Part shown: piece after piece, positions 1 to 6,898 of the stretch
Numbering within the stretch: position 1 is the first letter of the stretch
How the letters are laid out: the number at the start of each line of letters is the position of its first letter
Assembly: GCA_001817635.1 (NCBI GenBank)
Contig: MHIS01000016.1
Span: forward strand, 1-8,171
DNA: 8,171 nucleotides
Reading direction: 5' to 3'
Source of the DNA: Candidatus Colwellbacteria bacterium GWA2_46_10
GTDB taxonomy: Bacteria > Patescibacteriota > Minisyncoccia > UBA6257 > Colwellbacteraceae
Translations under genes and position numbers: made by a program
Notes under the pieces: generated by a model
Seen by the model: only the letters and a program-made list of their open reading frames with translations
What the model was told of the DNA's origin: nothing
The model's database searches: none

Positions 1-2
1 GA

Positions 3-365
3 TTATATGAGGATGAAAAAACCCTTGCCTTTCTAGAGATTGACCCTTCGAGCCCCGGACATACTATGGTCATTCCCCAAAAGCACGTTGAGGACTTCAT
101 GGACTTGGATGGGAACTTGATGAGTGCGGTGATGGAAACCGTGCAAAAGGTGGCGGGGATGATAGAAAAAGGGCTAGGAGCGGACAATTTTACAATCGGG
201 GTCAATAGCGGTAAGATTGTCGGTCGTCACGTAGAGCATGTACACGTGCACATTATCCCGAGGTTCCCGGATGACGGGGGACACTACATCCAAGGGGTGG
301 TGAAAAGACCTGTGCAGGATACGCTCGAGGAGATAAGGGAGAAAATAACGAAACATGGCAATTAA
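3..365 (+). CDS. HIT-family nucleotide hydrolase/transferase (5' end cut by window edge)
   Basis: This is the C-terminal part of a histidine-triad protein. Such proteins hydrolyse or transfer nucleoside monophosphates from phosphoramidate or dinucleotide substrates in the cytoplasm. The frame is open from the first bases, reading LYEDEKTLAFLEIDPSSPGH before the first internal Met at position 66. That stretch matches the usual HIT N-terminal strand, so the true start lies left of the window and the Met at 66 is not the start. The signature HVEHVHVHIIPR (bases about 231-267) carries the His-x-His-x-His-x-x triad, whose middle His is the nucleophile in this family. About 120 residues are visible and only a short N-terminus should be missing. 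The gene ends in TAA and overlaps the rpsU start by 11 bp. Family assignment is firm; the substrate is unknown. Confidence 0.93.
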   Translation, partial: LYEDEKTLAFLEIDPSSPGHTMVIPQKHVEDFMDLDGNLMSAVMETVQKVAGMIEKGLGADNFTIGVNSGKIVGRHVEHVHVHIIPRFPDDGGHYIQGVVKRPVQDTLEEIREKITKHGN

Positions 366-582
366 TATCAATCTAAGAAAAAAAGAAGGCGAGTCTAATA
401 GCTCCCTTGTTTATCGTTTCACCAAAAAGGTGATGCAAAGCGGAGTTGTGAGACAGGCTAAGAGCAAGCGTTACCATGACCGTGCCGTCAATCGCGGTAA
501 GCGTCGAGTTTCAGCGCTGCACCGCGGAGCGAAAAGAGAGGAGATCAAACGCGCCAAGCGCATGGGGACTTTCAAGACCTAA
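355..582 (+). CDS. rpsU: Small ribosomal subunit protein bS21
   Basis: This 75-residue, strongly basic protein has the layout of bS21. A short N-terminal strand (MAININLRKKEGES) is followed by a helix around residues 18-31 (LVYRFTKKVMQSGV) and a long Arg/Lys-rich helical tail (KRRVSALHRGAKREEIKRAKR). The length fits the family (about 55-75 residues). In known ribosomes bS21 sits on the 30S platform near the anti-Shine-Dalgarno end of 16S rRNA and helps initiation. The ATG lies inside the last codons of the HIT gene (11-bp overlap), and a GGGAG at 337-341 is rather far upstream, so coupling to HIT translation is likely. The next gene, yqeY, starts 1 bp after its stop. Adjacency of rpsU and yqeY is also known in Firmicutes such as Bacillus subtilis, which supports the call. 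Confidence 0.93.
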   Translation: MAININLRKKEGESNSSLVYRFTKKVMQSGVVRQAKSKRYHDRAVNRGKRRVSALHRGAKREEIKRAKRMGTFKT

Positions 583-583
583 T

Positions 584-1024
584 ATGGGACTTTTGGCAAA
601 ACTGCAAGAAGATCTGAAAATAGCTCTCAAAGGGGGTAATTCCGAGGTTGCCGGCACTATTCGTATGCTCCAGGCTGCTATTCATAACGAACACATTGCC
701 AAAGGAAAGGAGAAAGAGTTTACCGACGAGGATATCATGGCGGTACTGCGCAAGGAGGCAAAAAAGCGCCGTGAATCGGCGGATATATTTGCGAGCGCCG
801 GAAGGGCAGAGTTAGCTAGTAAAGAAGAAGGGGAGCTAACTCTTATTAAAGGATATCTGCCGCCGGAACTCTCCGATGCTGAAGTGGATGCCCTAGTGGC
901 GGAGGTAATAGCTGCAGGAGGGAGCGAATTTGGGAAGGTAATGGGAGCGGTGATGGCCAAGGTGGCTGGCAGGGCTGAGTCGGGCAGAGTGAGCGCCGCC
1001 GTCAAAAAAGCTTTGGGAGAATAG
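584..1024 (+). CDS. yqeY: GatB/YqeY domain protein
   Basis: This 146-residue protein matches YqeY in length and sequence pattern. YqeY resembles the C-terminal tRNA-binding region of the GatB subunit of aspartyl/glutamyl-tRNA amidotransferase, but its own role is not settled. Family landmarks are visible: TIRMLQAAIHNEHIAKGKEK near residues 22-41, KEAKKRRESADIFASAGR near 57-74, the YLPPELSDAEV segment near 90-100, and a C-terminal GKVMGAVMAKVAGRAESGRV. The frame is open back to an ATG at 476, but that would run 107 bases through rpsU in another frame and add residues absent from the family. The ATG at 584, one base after the rpsU stop, gives the normal YqeY N-terminus (MGLLAKLQEDLK). No strong ribosome binding site is seen, so reinitiation after rpsU is likely. 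Confidence 0.93.
   Translation: MGLLAKLQEDLKIALKGGNSEVAGTIRMLQAAIHNEHIAKGKEKEFTDEDIMAVLRKEAKKRRESADIFASAGRAELASKEEGELTLIKGYLPPELSDAEVDALVAEVIAAGGSEFGKVMGAVMAKVAGRAESGRVSAAVKKALGE
1015..1019 (+). promoter_or_regulatory. Shine-Dalgarno site of ybeY
   Basis: GGGAG lies within the last codons of yqeY with a 7-base spacer to the ybeY ATG at 1027. It is the only strong and well-placed ribosome binding site in the first operon and fixes the ybeY start. Confidence 0.6.
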
Positions 1025-1026
1025 GG

Positions 1027-1425
1027 ATGGTGGTGAGGAGTCTAGATAGACGCCTTGCGCGATACGAGAAACCCTTAAGGAGAACAGCCGAAGGGTTTTT
1101 TAAATTCCACCATATGTCCAAGGAAATTGAGATCTATTTAGTTAACTCATCTCAAATGAGAAGATTGAATTTTAAATACAGAGGAGTAGATAAACCGACA
1201 GATGTTCTAGCCGTTGAGAGTCTAAAGTTTCCAGGAGAAGAAGATTTTTTGGGAGAGGTGTACCTAAATCCAAGTTTCTTGAAATCGAAACCATACGATA
1301 TTCACTACATCCTAGTACACGGGCTGCTCCATCTTCTAGGTTTCACGCACCAAAAGAAAGGTGATAATATGAAAATGGAAAAAAGAGAAAAAGAAGTACT
1401 CAAATGGCTAGAACACAGATACTAG
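1027..1425 (+). CDS. ybeY: rRNA maturation endoribonuclease YbeY
   Basis: YbeY is a zinc-dependent single-strand endoribonuclease involved in 3' maturation of 16S rRNA and in ribosome quality control. The protein has 132 residues, slightly short for the family (about 150). The diagnostic metal site HGLLHLLGFTH (H-x3-H-x5-H) is intact near residues 98-108, preceded by the conserved MRRLNFKYRGVDKPTDVLAV block around residues 44-63. The start at 1027 is supported by a GGGAG at 1015-1019, seven bases upstream, the clearest Shine-Dalgarno in the window. The gene sits 2 bp after yqeY and its 3' end overlaps ftsA by 22 bp. The second half looks more AT-rich than its neighbours (many AAA, TTA and ATA codons), but the conserved active site argues for a normal vertical gene. 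Together with bS21 it gives the operon a 30S-subunit theme. Confidence 0.94.
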   Translation: MVVRSLDRRLARYEKPLRRTAEGFFKFHHMSKEIEIYLVNSSQMRRLNFKYRGVDKPTDVLAVESLKFPGEEDFLGEVYLNPSFLKSKPYDIHYILVHGLLHLLGFTHQKKGDNMKMEKREKEVLKWLEHRY

Positions 1426-2639
1426 GCTTAGATGTCGGATCCACAAGCGTGAAGGCGGTTATCGCCGAGCCTACGAACGACGGAAAGGTAGCTTTGATCA
1501 AAGGGTTCGCGCGTCCTTCCAGAGGCGTGCGCCGGGGGGCGGTAGTTGACATGGATGGTGTAGTTGGGGCTATTGGAGATATTTTTGATGACGTTGCGGA
1601 AGTCTCCAAAGGCGCCCTCAAAAACATCTATTTTAATGTGAACAGTGCCGATGCTACGGTGCGCATATCCCACGGGAACACGGCGGTTTCCAGGGCTAGT
1701 TCAGAAATTCATGGAGACGATATGGAAAGGGCTATTGAGGCGTCGGTGGTTCCCCGTCCGCGCTCCAACAAGATGAACCTGCATGTTTTAAATAGAGAAT
1801 TTATCGTAGATGGAGTGGGGGATATCCAGGATCCAAGAGGCATGGTGGGCGCCAAGTTAGAGGTGGTCAATTTGATCGTTGAGGCTTTTGAACCGAGCGT
1901 GCGCAATTTGCAAAAGTGTATTCAAATGGCCGGAGGTACGGCGGGAGGAATGGTTTTCTCTCCCCTGGCGTCGGCCAAATCCGTTTTAACAGACAACCAG
2001 TTGGAGCTGGGAGTAGTTTTGATAGATATAGGAGGAAGCACTACGGGTATTGCTGTATATGAAGAGGGAAAACTTTTGCACACTAAAGTATTTAAGGTAG
2101 GTGCTAGCTATATCACTAACGACCTAGCTTTGGCCCTAGAGATTCCGCCAGAGTTAGCAGAGAAAATAAAAATTACCCACGGATACGCACTTGCGAAGGA
2201 AGTAGCAAGCAGGGAGAACATTGATTTAAAGAAATTTGATTCCGATATTAGCAGATCACCCTCAAAACGCTTCGTAGCGGAGGTGATAGAGGCCCGTTTG
2301 TCAGAGATTTGCGAAGTTGTCAATGATGAACTAAAATTAATCGGCAAAGAAAGAAGCCTGCCCGGAGGGGTGGTGGTTGTCGGGGGAGGGGCTAAGATGC
2401 CCGGAGTGGCTGATTTGGTACAAAGGGAACTAAGGATGGCGACCCAGATAGGGGCAGCCAACGGAGCTCTGTTTGTATCCAAGGACGCGGCTAGCAGAGA
2501 GTTAATTGAATCTCCCGAATATACATGCGCTCTGGGATTGCCTTTGCACAGCGATGAGGCAAAATCGAGGGCCAGAACGATGACCCCCGTAGCAATACCC
2601 GGCTTCCTTGGTAAAATTTGGGAATCTTTGCGCCCGTAA
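1404..2639 (+). CDS. ftsA: Cell division protein FtsA
   Basis: FtsA is the actin-like ATPase that anchors FtsZ polymers to the membrane and recruits later divisome proteins. The 411-residue product shows the actin-fold motifs in order: phosphate-1 loop LGLDVGSTSVKAVI (residues 7-20), the FtsA-specific SHS2 (1C) domain around 85-165, phosphate-2 loop VLIDIGGSTTGIAVY (205-219), and the adenosine-binding GGVVVVGGGAKMPGV (321-335). The last 14 residues, IPGFLGKIWESLRP, form the short amphipathic helix expected of the membrane-targeting sequence. Length is typical. The ATG at 1404 lies inside the 3' end of ybeY (22-bp overlap) with only a weak upstream purine run, so translational coupling is likely. 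ftsZ follows after 6 bp. No ftsQ, mraZ or mur gene is present, so this is the reduced ftsA-ftsZ core of the division cluster. Confidence 0.96.
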   Translation: MARTQILGLDVGSTSVKAVIAEPTNDGKVALIKGFARPSRGVRRGAVVDMDGVVGAIGDIFDDVAEVSKGALKNIYFNVNSADATVRISHGNTAVSRASSEIHGDDMERAIEASVVPRPRSNKMNLHVLNREFIVDGVGDIQDPRGMVGAKLEVVNLIVEAFEPSVRNLQKCIQMAGGTAGGMVFSPLASAKSVLTDNQLELGVVLIDIGGSTTGIAVYEEGKLLHTKVFKVGASYITNDLALALEIPPELAEKIKITHGYALAKEVASRENIDLKKFDSDISRSPSKRFVAEVIEARLSEICEVVNDELKLIGKERSLPGGVVVVGGGAKMPGVADLVQRELRMATQIGAANGALFVSKDAASRELIESPEYTCALGLPLHSDEAKSRARTMTPVAIPGFLGKIWESLRP

Positions 2640-2645
2640 ACTGGT

Positions 2646-4019
2646 ATGGCTAAGAAAAAAACTAGAATAAGAAGAAAACAGACCACCATAAAAGCGGCGG
2701 TTAGGAGAAAAACCTCAAGAAGAGAAAAGAGGGTATTTAAGAAAACAACCCGCAAGTTGACGGGAGTCCAATCTAGGGGCAGAAGGAGAATTATCGGGAG
2801 AAGGGCTAAGAAAGTGGCTTTGCACGCCGTGCGCAGGAGTGTTTCTAAAAAACCGGTGGTCAAGATCAAGGTATTGGGTATTGGAGGAGGGGGTGGCAAC
2901 GCCGTTACCCGTATGAGCAGAGATCCCATTAGGGGGGTGGAGTTAGTAGCGGTCAATACCGACGTCCAAGATCTCGAAAGTTGTGAGGCAAGGCGCAAGA
3001 TTCATATTGGCAAGGCCATAACTAGAGGCATGGGCGCTGGCATGAACCCTGAATTGGGACAGCAATCCGCTGAGGAAAGCAGAGAAGAGATAGAGGCGGT
3101 TTTGAAAGATACGGATATGATCTTCTTGACTGCTGGTATGGGAGGAGGAACCGGTACCGGAGCTACTCCCGTTATTGCGGATATTGCGAGGGACATGGGC
3201 ATTTTGACGGTCGCGGTAGTGACAAAGCCTTTCTCCTTTGAGGGTTCTGCGCGTATGCGTATCGCGGAAGAGGGTCTTACCAAACTGCGCGATAGAGTAG
3301 ATACGTTGCTCATAATTCCCAACGACAGAATCTTCAACATCATTGACGCGAGCACCCCGGTGTTCAAAGCTTTCGACAAGATCGATGAAATTTTGAAAAA
3401 TTCAGTGAGGGGGATCGCCGATATGATTACCGCTTCCGGTTTAGTGAATGTTGATTTCGCGGATATCACGGCGGTGATGAAGGATGCCGGTACGGCTGTC
3501 GTGGGTGTGGGAATGGCTAAGGGAAAAGATAGAGCGGCTAAGGCGGTGGACGAAGCGGTTAACTCACCTTTGCTTGATAGCTCAATGGACGGAGCGAGGG
3601 GAGTACTCTTTTCAGTATCCGGAGGGCGGGATCTTAAGATGTCGGAGATTAATGAAGCCGCGCAGATCATAACCGAGAATGTAGATTCGGGAGCGAAGAT
3701 AATTTTTGGAGCGTATCAAGATAGAAGACTGGCCAAGGGCACTATCAAAATTATTTTAATTGCCACAGGGTTTAACAGCTCGCATCAGTTGAAAGATCCG
3801 GACCGATTTGGACTTTTTAGCATGGGGAGCAATGAGCCCCTGGAGGAAAGAGAAGTTGAGGAAGATGTAGAGGAAAAGGGAGAGAGTGAAGAAATGGGCG
3901 AGGAGATGTCAGAGAAACCCCGCAGAATAGGAAAAAGGGGAGCCGAGGAGGAGAGAAAGACCGAAAGCGAGGATATTTGGGAGATTCCGGCCTTTTTGAG
4001 ACGCAGGAAGAGACGTTAA
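2646..4019 (+). CDS. ftsZ: Cell division protein FtsZ with a basic N-terminal extension
   Basis: FtsZ is the tubulin-like GTPase that builds the cytokinetic ring. The GTPase domain starts near residue 73 (KIKVLGIGGGGGNAV). It carries the tubulin signature GMGGGTGTGA (165-174) and the T7 synergy loop NVDFADI (268-274), whose Asp residues complete the GTPase site of the neighbouring subunit. After the C-terminal subdomain comes an acidic linker (about 397-443; 21 Asp/Glu in 48 residues). The conserved tail DIWEIPAFLRRRKRR follows and is the expected FtsA-binding peptide. Residues 1-70 are unusual: 31 Lys/Arg and one acidic residue, against roughly ten residues before the domain in Escherichia coli FtsZ. 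The frame is open throughout and the ATG is 6 bp after ftsA, but no Shine-Dalgarno is seen. In-frame GTG codons near residues 57, 62 and 71 are alternative starts that would remove most of the extension. Confidence 0.95.
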   Translation: MAKKKTRIRRKQTTIKAAVRRKTSRREKRVFKKTTRKLTGVQSRGRRRIIGRRAKKVALHAVRRSVSKKPVVKIKVLGIGGGGGNAVTRMSRDPIRGVELVAVNTDVQDLESCEARRKIHIGKAITRGMGAGMNPELGQQSAEESREEIEAVLKDTDMIFLTAGMGGGTGTGATPVIADIARDMGILTVAVVTKPFSFEGSARMRIAEEGLTKLRDRVDTLLIIPNDRIFNIIDASTPVFKAFDKIDEILKNSVRGIADMITASGLVNVDFADITAVMKDAGTAVVGVGMAKGKDRAAKAVDEAVNSPLLDSSMDGARGVLFSVSGGRDLKMSEINEAAQIITENVDSGAKIIFGAYQDRRLAKGTIKIILIATGFNSSHQLKDPDRFGLFSMGSNEPLEEREVEEDVEEKGESEEMGEEMSEKPRRIGKRGAEEERKTESEDIWEIPAFLRRRKRR

Positions 4020-4035
4020 AGGGAAAAGTTTGGGG

Positions 4036-4070
4036 AAAAGGAGAACTCCACAGGGAGTTTTCTTTTATTA
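4036..4070 (+). terminator. Rho-independent terminator of the HIT-to-ftsZ operon
   Basis: An inverted repeat GAGAACTCC (4041-4049) and GGAGTTTTC (4054-4062) gives a 9-bp stem with one G-T wobble around an ACAG loop. It is followed by TTTTATTA. An AAAAG run just upstream can extend the stem against the T tract. It begins 16-21 bp after the ftsZ stop, where the operon should end. Confidence 0.82.
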
Positions 4071-4076
4071 TCCACA
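4068..4076 (+). promoter_or_regulatory. DnaA box (perfect TTATCCACA)
   Basis: The sequence is identical to the consensus high-affinity DnaA box. It lies just after the ftsZ terminator stem and 11 bp upstream of the proposed nrdJ -35 element, where bound DnaA could affect nrdJ transcription. I found no second perfect copy in the window, so this does not look like a replication origin. One 9-mer can arise by chance. Confidence 0.5.
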
Positions 4077-4087
4077 GGCAGAGCATT

Positions 4088-4115
4088 TTGAGAAAGAGAG
4101 TAGGGCAGGTAAGAT
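4088..4115 (+). promoter_or_regulatory. Putative sigma70-type promoter of nrdJ
   Basis: A -35-like TTGAGA (5 of 6 consensus bases, 4088-4093) and a -10-like TAAGAT (4 of 6, 4110-4115) are separated by 16 bp. The predicted start of transcription, about 4121-4123, leaves a leader of roughly 27 bases before the nrdJ GTG. The position between a terminator and a gene start supports it. No clear NrdR-box pair was seen. Confidence 0.5.
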
Positions 4116-4148
4116 GAGTCTACGATAAAGACAATTCCCCACCTGACC

Positions 4149-6584
4149 GTGAACAAGCAACTGAAAGACAAAATCAACAAGTCATATTCGGAGAATGCTC
4201 TGAAGATGATGAACAAGCGTTACCTTTGGGAAGATGCAAAAGGGAAAAAAGAAACTCCAGCCGATATGCTCGATCGCGTATCGAGAGATTTAGCGGCAGT
4301 AGAAACTAAGTACGGAAAAAAAGTTAACGAAGTCAAGAAAATAGAAAAAGATTTCTTGGAGGTGATGATGAACAAGGAGTTTACTCCCGCAGGGAGAACC
4401 ATCACGAACTCCGGGGCAGGTACCAAGGTGGTTGCCAACTGCATTGTGTTGCCGATTCCAGATTCAATGGAGGGCATCTTCCAAACTTTGAAAGACGCAG
4501 CACTTTCGCAACAAGCCGGATCGGGTTTGGGGTTCGCGCTCGATGAGTTGCGCCCCACCTTCTCTCCAACTAAAACATCTAGGGGATTTTCGTCTGGCTC
4601 CGTGTCATTCCTTAAGGTATACGACGCCGCTTTTGGCACTATCAAGCAACAAGGAAGACATGGTGCCAATATGGCAATGATCAGCGTTGAACATCCGGAC
4701 TTCCACGACTTTCTTATTTCCAAAGCGAGAGAGGGAGACATCCGTAATTTCAATATCTCCGTAAAGTTAACGGACCGTTTTATGAAGCAAGTACTAGAAC
4801 ATCCGGATAAACAGTGGTACTGCGTATGGAAAGGCAAGAAAGTGAGGCCGCACAAGGTGCTGCGCAATCCAAATGGGAGCGTGAGCGGGGTGGAACCGAT
4901 GGATATTACTGTAGGGCAGATATTTGATGAGATTGCCCACTACGCTTGGAATAACGGTGAACCGGGGGTGGTTTTCATCGATGAGGTAAACCGCAAGAAT
5001 CCTTTACCTGATCTAGGGCCTATATATACCTCCAATCCTTGCGGGGAGCAGTTTTTACACGCCTACGACAACTGTAACTTGGGATCCATTAACCTGGCGG
5101 TCCTCGTGGAAAACGGTAAATTGGATGAAAAGAGGCTGAGGGAAGTAACGCGCGTGGCGGTGCGCATGTTGGATAACGTTATTGATAAATTTGACTTCCC
5201 CGTGGCCAAGGTGAGTGAAATGGCCATAAAGAACCGTCGGGTGGGACTAGGGATCATGGGATTTGCCGATCTCCTGTATCAATTGGGTATTAAGTATAAC
5301 TCGAAGGAAGGATATGCAATGGCAGAGAGGGCTATGGGTATTATCCAAGAGGAAGCTCACAAGGCCTCTCGCGACCTGGTTAGGGAAAAAGGGGAGTTTC
5401 CAAACTGGAAGAAGTCTGTGTTTGCCAAGGGTAAGAAAAAAGTGAAGATGCGCAATGCCGCGTTGACTACCGTTGCCCCCACCGGATCAATCGCTATGAT
5501 GTTTGATTGTTCATCCGGATTGGAGCCGAATTTCGCGCTCGCTTTCATCAAACAAGACAAGGACGGTGAGTTTTACCAATATCTCAACAGACACTTTGAA
5601 ACGGAGTTAAATAGGAGGGGATTTTCCAAGGAAGAAAAAGAAGCCATTAAGGAGGAAGTGGTAGCGAAAGGCACTATCCAACATCTGGTAGAGCTTCCCC
5701 AAGATTTGCGAGACGCATTTGTGGTGGCGATGGATATCTCGGGTCCGGAGCATATCGCTATGCAATCGGTTTTCCAAAAGCACGTGGACAATTCAATTTC
5801 CAAGACAATTAATCTTCCAAATCATGCGACCGTGGAAGACGTGAAGCAGACATACATAGACGCTTGGAAAATGAAGTGCAAGAGTTGCACGGTGTATCGG
5901 GACGGTAGCCGCGCTATTCAAATCCTAAATGTGGGGAAGAATGAAGGCGATATTGTTAAAACCACAGAGGATCCAAACAATTTAAAATCCCAAGTTGTGG
6001 AGAGGGGAGAAGTGGTTTTGGAGGTGACGAGGAGTGCGGATACGACTTTGCAAGAGAGGGAACGTCCAGAGGTCCTAAACGGCAAAACATACAGAGTGCG
6101 TACCGGATACGGGAAGCTCTTCATTACTATCAATTCTGACGAGAAAGGTAGGCCGTTTGAGGTTTTTGCCACTCTCGGAAAAAGCGGAGGGTACTTCCAG
6201 GAGCAAACAGAGGCTATCTGCAGGCTGATTTCCTTGGCGCTACGCTCCAATATCAATGCCAGGTATATTGTAGATCACTTGAAGGGCATTAGGGGGCCGA
6301 TGGTAACGATGACCGCTAAAGGAACCATCCTTTCCTTGCCAGATGCGATAGCGAAGATTTTGGAGGAACACATTAATGGCGGTGAGGGCGTAGATTTTGA
6401 TGGAGAGGTGGTGATGGCTACGGTTGAGGATGAAGCGCAGATGTTATCTCAAGGTGGGACGAATGCCGCAAGAAGCGTGGCAGATTACGGCTACATGCCC
6501 GAGTGTCCGGAGTGCGGTGGGCAGATCGTGATGTCCGAAGGATGTATTGAGTGCAAGAGTTGCGGGTTTAGCAGGTGCGGATAG
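4149..6584 (+). CDS. nrdJ: Adenosylcobalamin-dependent (class II) ribonucleoside reductase
   Basis: Class II ribonucleotide reductase uses adenosylcobalamin to make a thiyl radical and reduce ribonucleotides to deoxyribonucleotides, with or without oxygen. The 811-residue protein opens directly with the catalytic-domain lead-in (SENALKMMNKRYLWED); no N-terminal ATP-cone is present, so dATP activity control through that domain is missing. By family alignment Cys98 (ANCIVLPI) and Cys309 (DNCNLGSINL) are the redox pair, and SNPCGE (295-300) holds Asn296, radical Cys298 and Glu300. VAPTGSIAMMFDCSSGLEP (442-460) is a conserved barrel segment. Residues about 638-740 are a TSCPD domain. The last 26 residues are Cys-rich (Cys786, 789, 799, 802, 805, 810), matching the zinc-binding and redox-active tail. 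The GTG start is chosen because the conserved lead-in precedes the first ATGs (4206, 4209) and a stop lies upstream in frame at 4110-4112. Confidence 0.95.
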   Translation: MNKQLKDKINKSYSENALKMMNKRYLWEDAKGKKETPADMLDRVSRDLAAVETKYGKKVNEVKKIEKDFLEVMMNKEFTPAGRTITNSGAGTKVVANCIVLPIPDSMEGIFQTLKDAALSQQAGSGLGFALDELRPTFSPTKTSRGFSSGSVSFLKVYDAAFGTIKQQGRHGANMAMISVEHPDFHDFLISKAREGDIRNFNISVKLTDRFMKQVLEHPDKQWYCVWKGKKVRPHKVLRNPNGSVSGVEPMDITVGQIFDEIAHYAWNNGEPGVVFIDEVNRKNPLPDLGPIYTSNPCGEQFLHAYDNCNLGSINLAVLVENGKLDEKRLREVTRVAVRMLDNVIDKFDFPVAKVSEMAIKNRRVGLGIMGFADLLYQLGIKYNSKEGYAMAERAMGIIQEEAHKASRDLVREKGEFPNWKKSVFAKGKKKVKMRNAALTTVAPTGSIAMMFDCSSGLEPNFALAFIKQDKDGEFYQYLNRHFETELNRRGFSKEEKEAIKEEVVAKGTIQHLVELPQDLRDAFVVAMDISGPEHIAMQSVFQKHVDNSISKTINLPNHATVEDVKQTYIDAWKMKCKSCTVYRDGSRAIQILNVGKNEGDIVKTTEDPNNLKSQVVERGEVVLEVTRSADTTLQERERPEVLNGKTYRVRTGYGKLFITINSDEKGRPFEVFATLGKSGGYFQEQTEAICRLISLALRSNINARYIVDHLKGIRGPMVTMTAKGTILSLPDAIAKILEEHINGGEGVDFDGEVVMATVEDEAQMLSQGGTNAARSVADYGYMPECPECGGQIVMSEGCIECKSCGFSRCG

Positions 6585-6586
6585 TG

Positions 6587-6615
6587 AAGCGCCCCATCTG
6601 GGGCGTTTGCTTATA
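6587..6615 (+). terminator. Rho-independent terminator of nrdJ
   Basis: AAGCGCCCC (6587-6595) pairs with GGGGCGTTT (6600-6608) to make a GC-rich 9-bp stem with one G-T wobble and an ATCT loop. It begins 3 bases after the nrdJ stop. The downstream T content is modest (GCTTATAT), but position and stem strength make it convincing. Confidence 0.8.
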
Positions 6616-6630
6616 TATTACTCTGTCGTA

Positions 6631-6659
6631 CAAAAATCGCTCTGAAGAGAGCGACTTTC
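6631..6659 (-). terminator. Rho-independent terminator of the DUF378 gene
   Basis: TCGCTCT (6637-6643) and AGAGCGA (6648-6654) form a perfect 7-bp stem. Read on the minus strand, the stem is followed by a run of five T residues and preceded by an A run that can extend the pairing. The orientation and distance fit the end of the minus-strand gene at 6677. Confidence 0.75.
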
Positions 6660-6676
6660 GTAAAAGGAGATGAAAA

Positions 6677-6898
6677 CTATTTTTTCTCCATCATGCCCTT
6701 TTCGCAGTTCTTACAAAGTCCCTTATGGACGACAAGCTCATATATAGCTGCGAGTCCAACCAGGATGTAGACAATTTTTGCGGCTATAGAGCTCATGCCT
6801 CCCAAAAATATACTGATATCTAATCCCATGAGTCCCACTGCGAGCCAGTTGAGACCACCGATGATGAGAAGCAGGAAAGACAAGGAATGCAACTTCAT
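6677..6898 (-). CDS. DUF378 family small membrane protein
   Basis: This 73-residue protein has the DUF378 (YuzA-like) pattern. A first membrane helix spans about residues 5-24 with the family hallmark GGLNWLAVGLMG. A short linker with Gly-Gly follows, then a second helix at about 38-57 (KIVYILVGLAAIYELV). The tail after it is hydrophilic and contains a Cys-x-x-Cys pair (CKNC, 62-65) and a Lys-rich end. Both helices are in the inner membrane by prediction; the function of the family is unknown. No strong ribosome binding site precedes the ATG (only AAAGAA). The gene is monocistronic, with its own terminator at 6631-6659, and it converges on nrdJ and diverges from the protease gene, so neither neighbour is an operon partner. 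Confidence 0.88.
   Translation of the reverse strand: MKLHSLSFLLLIIGGLNWLAVGLMGLDISIFLGGMSSIAAKIVYILVGLAAIYELVVHKGLCKNCEKGMMEKK

Noticed and set aside
476..583. Upstream ATG at 476 that would lengthen YqeY to 182 residues
   Set aside because: It reads through most of rpsU in another frame, and the added residues have no YqeY character; the ATG at 584 gives the normal family length.
2108..2998. Long minus-strand open frame (296 codons) opposite ftsA and ftsZ
   Set aside because: It lies antisense to two clearly conserved genes, and its product is low-complexity Leu/Ser/Thr/Pro with no recognisable domain; it is a codon-bias shadow.
3002..3670. Minus-strand open frame (222 codons) opposite ftsZ
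   Set aside because: It is Ser/Ala/Ile-rich, as expected for the complement of the FtsZ GTPase core, with no ribosome binding site or motif.
4020..4148. Replication origin suggested by the DnaA box
   Set aside because: Only one box is present, with no cluster, no AT-rich unwinding region of note and no dnaA or dnaN neighbour; a regulatory role is more likely.
6585..6676. Small RNA or tRNA gene in the nrdJ/DUF378 spacer
   Set aside because: The two hairpins are explained as converging terminators, and no cloverleaf or other RNA fold is apparent.
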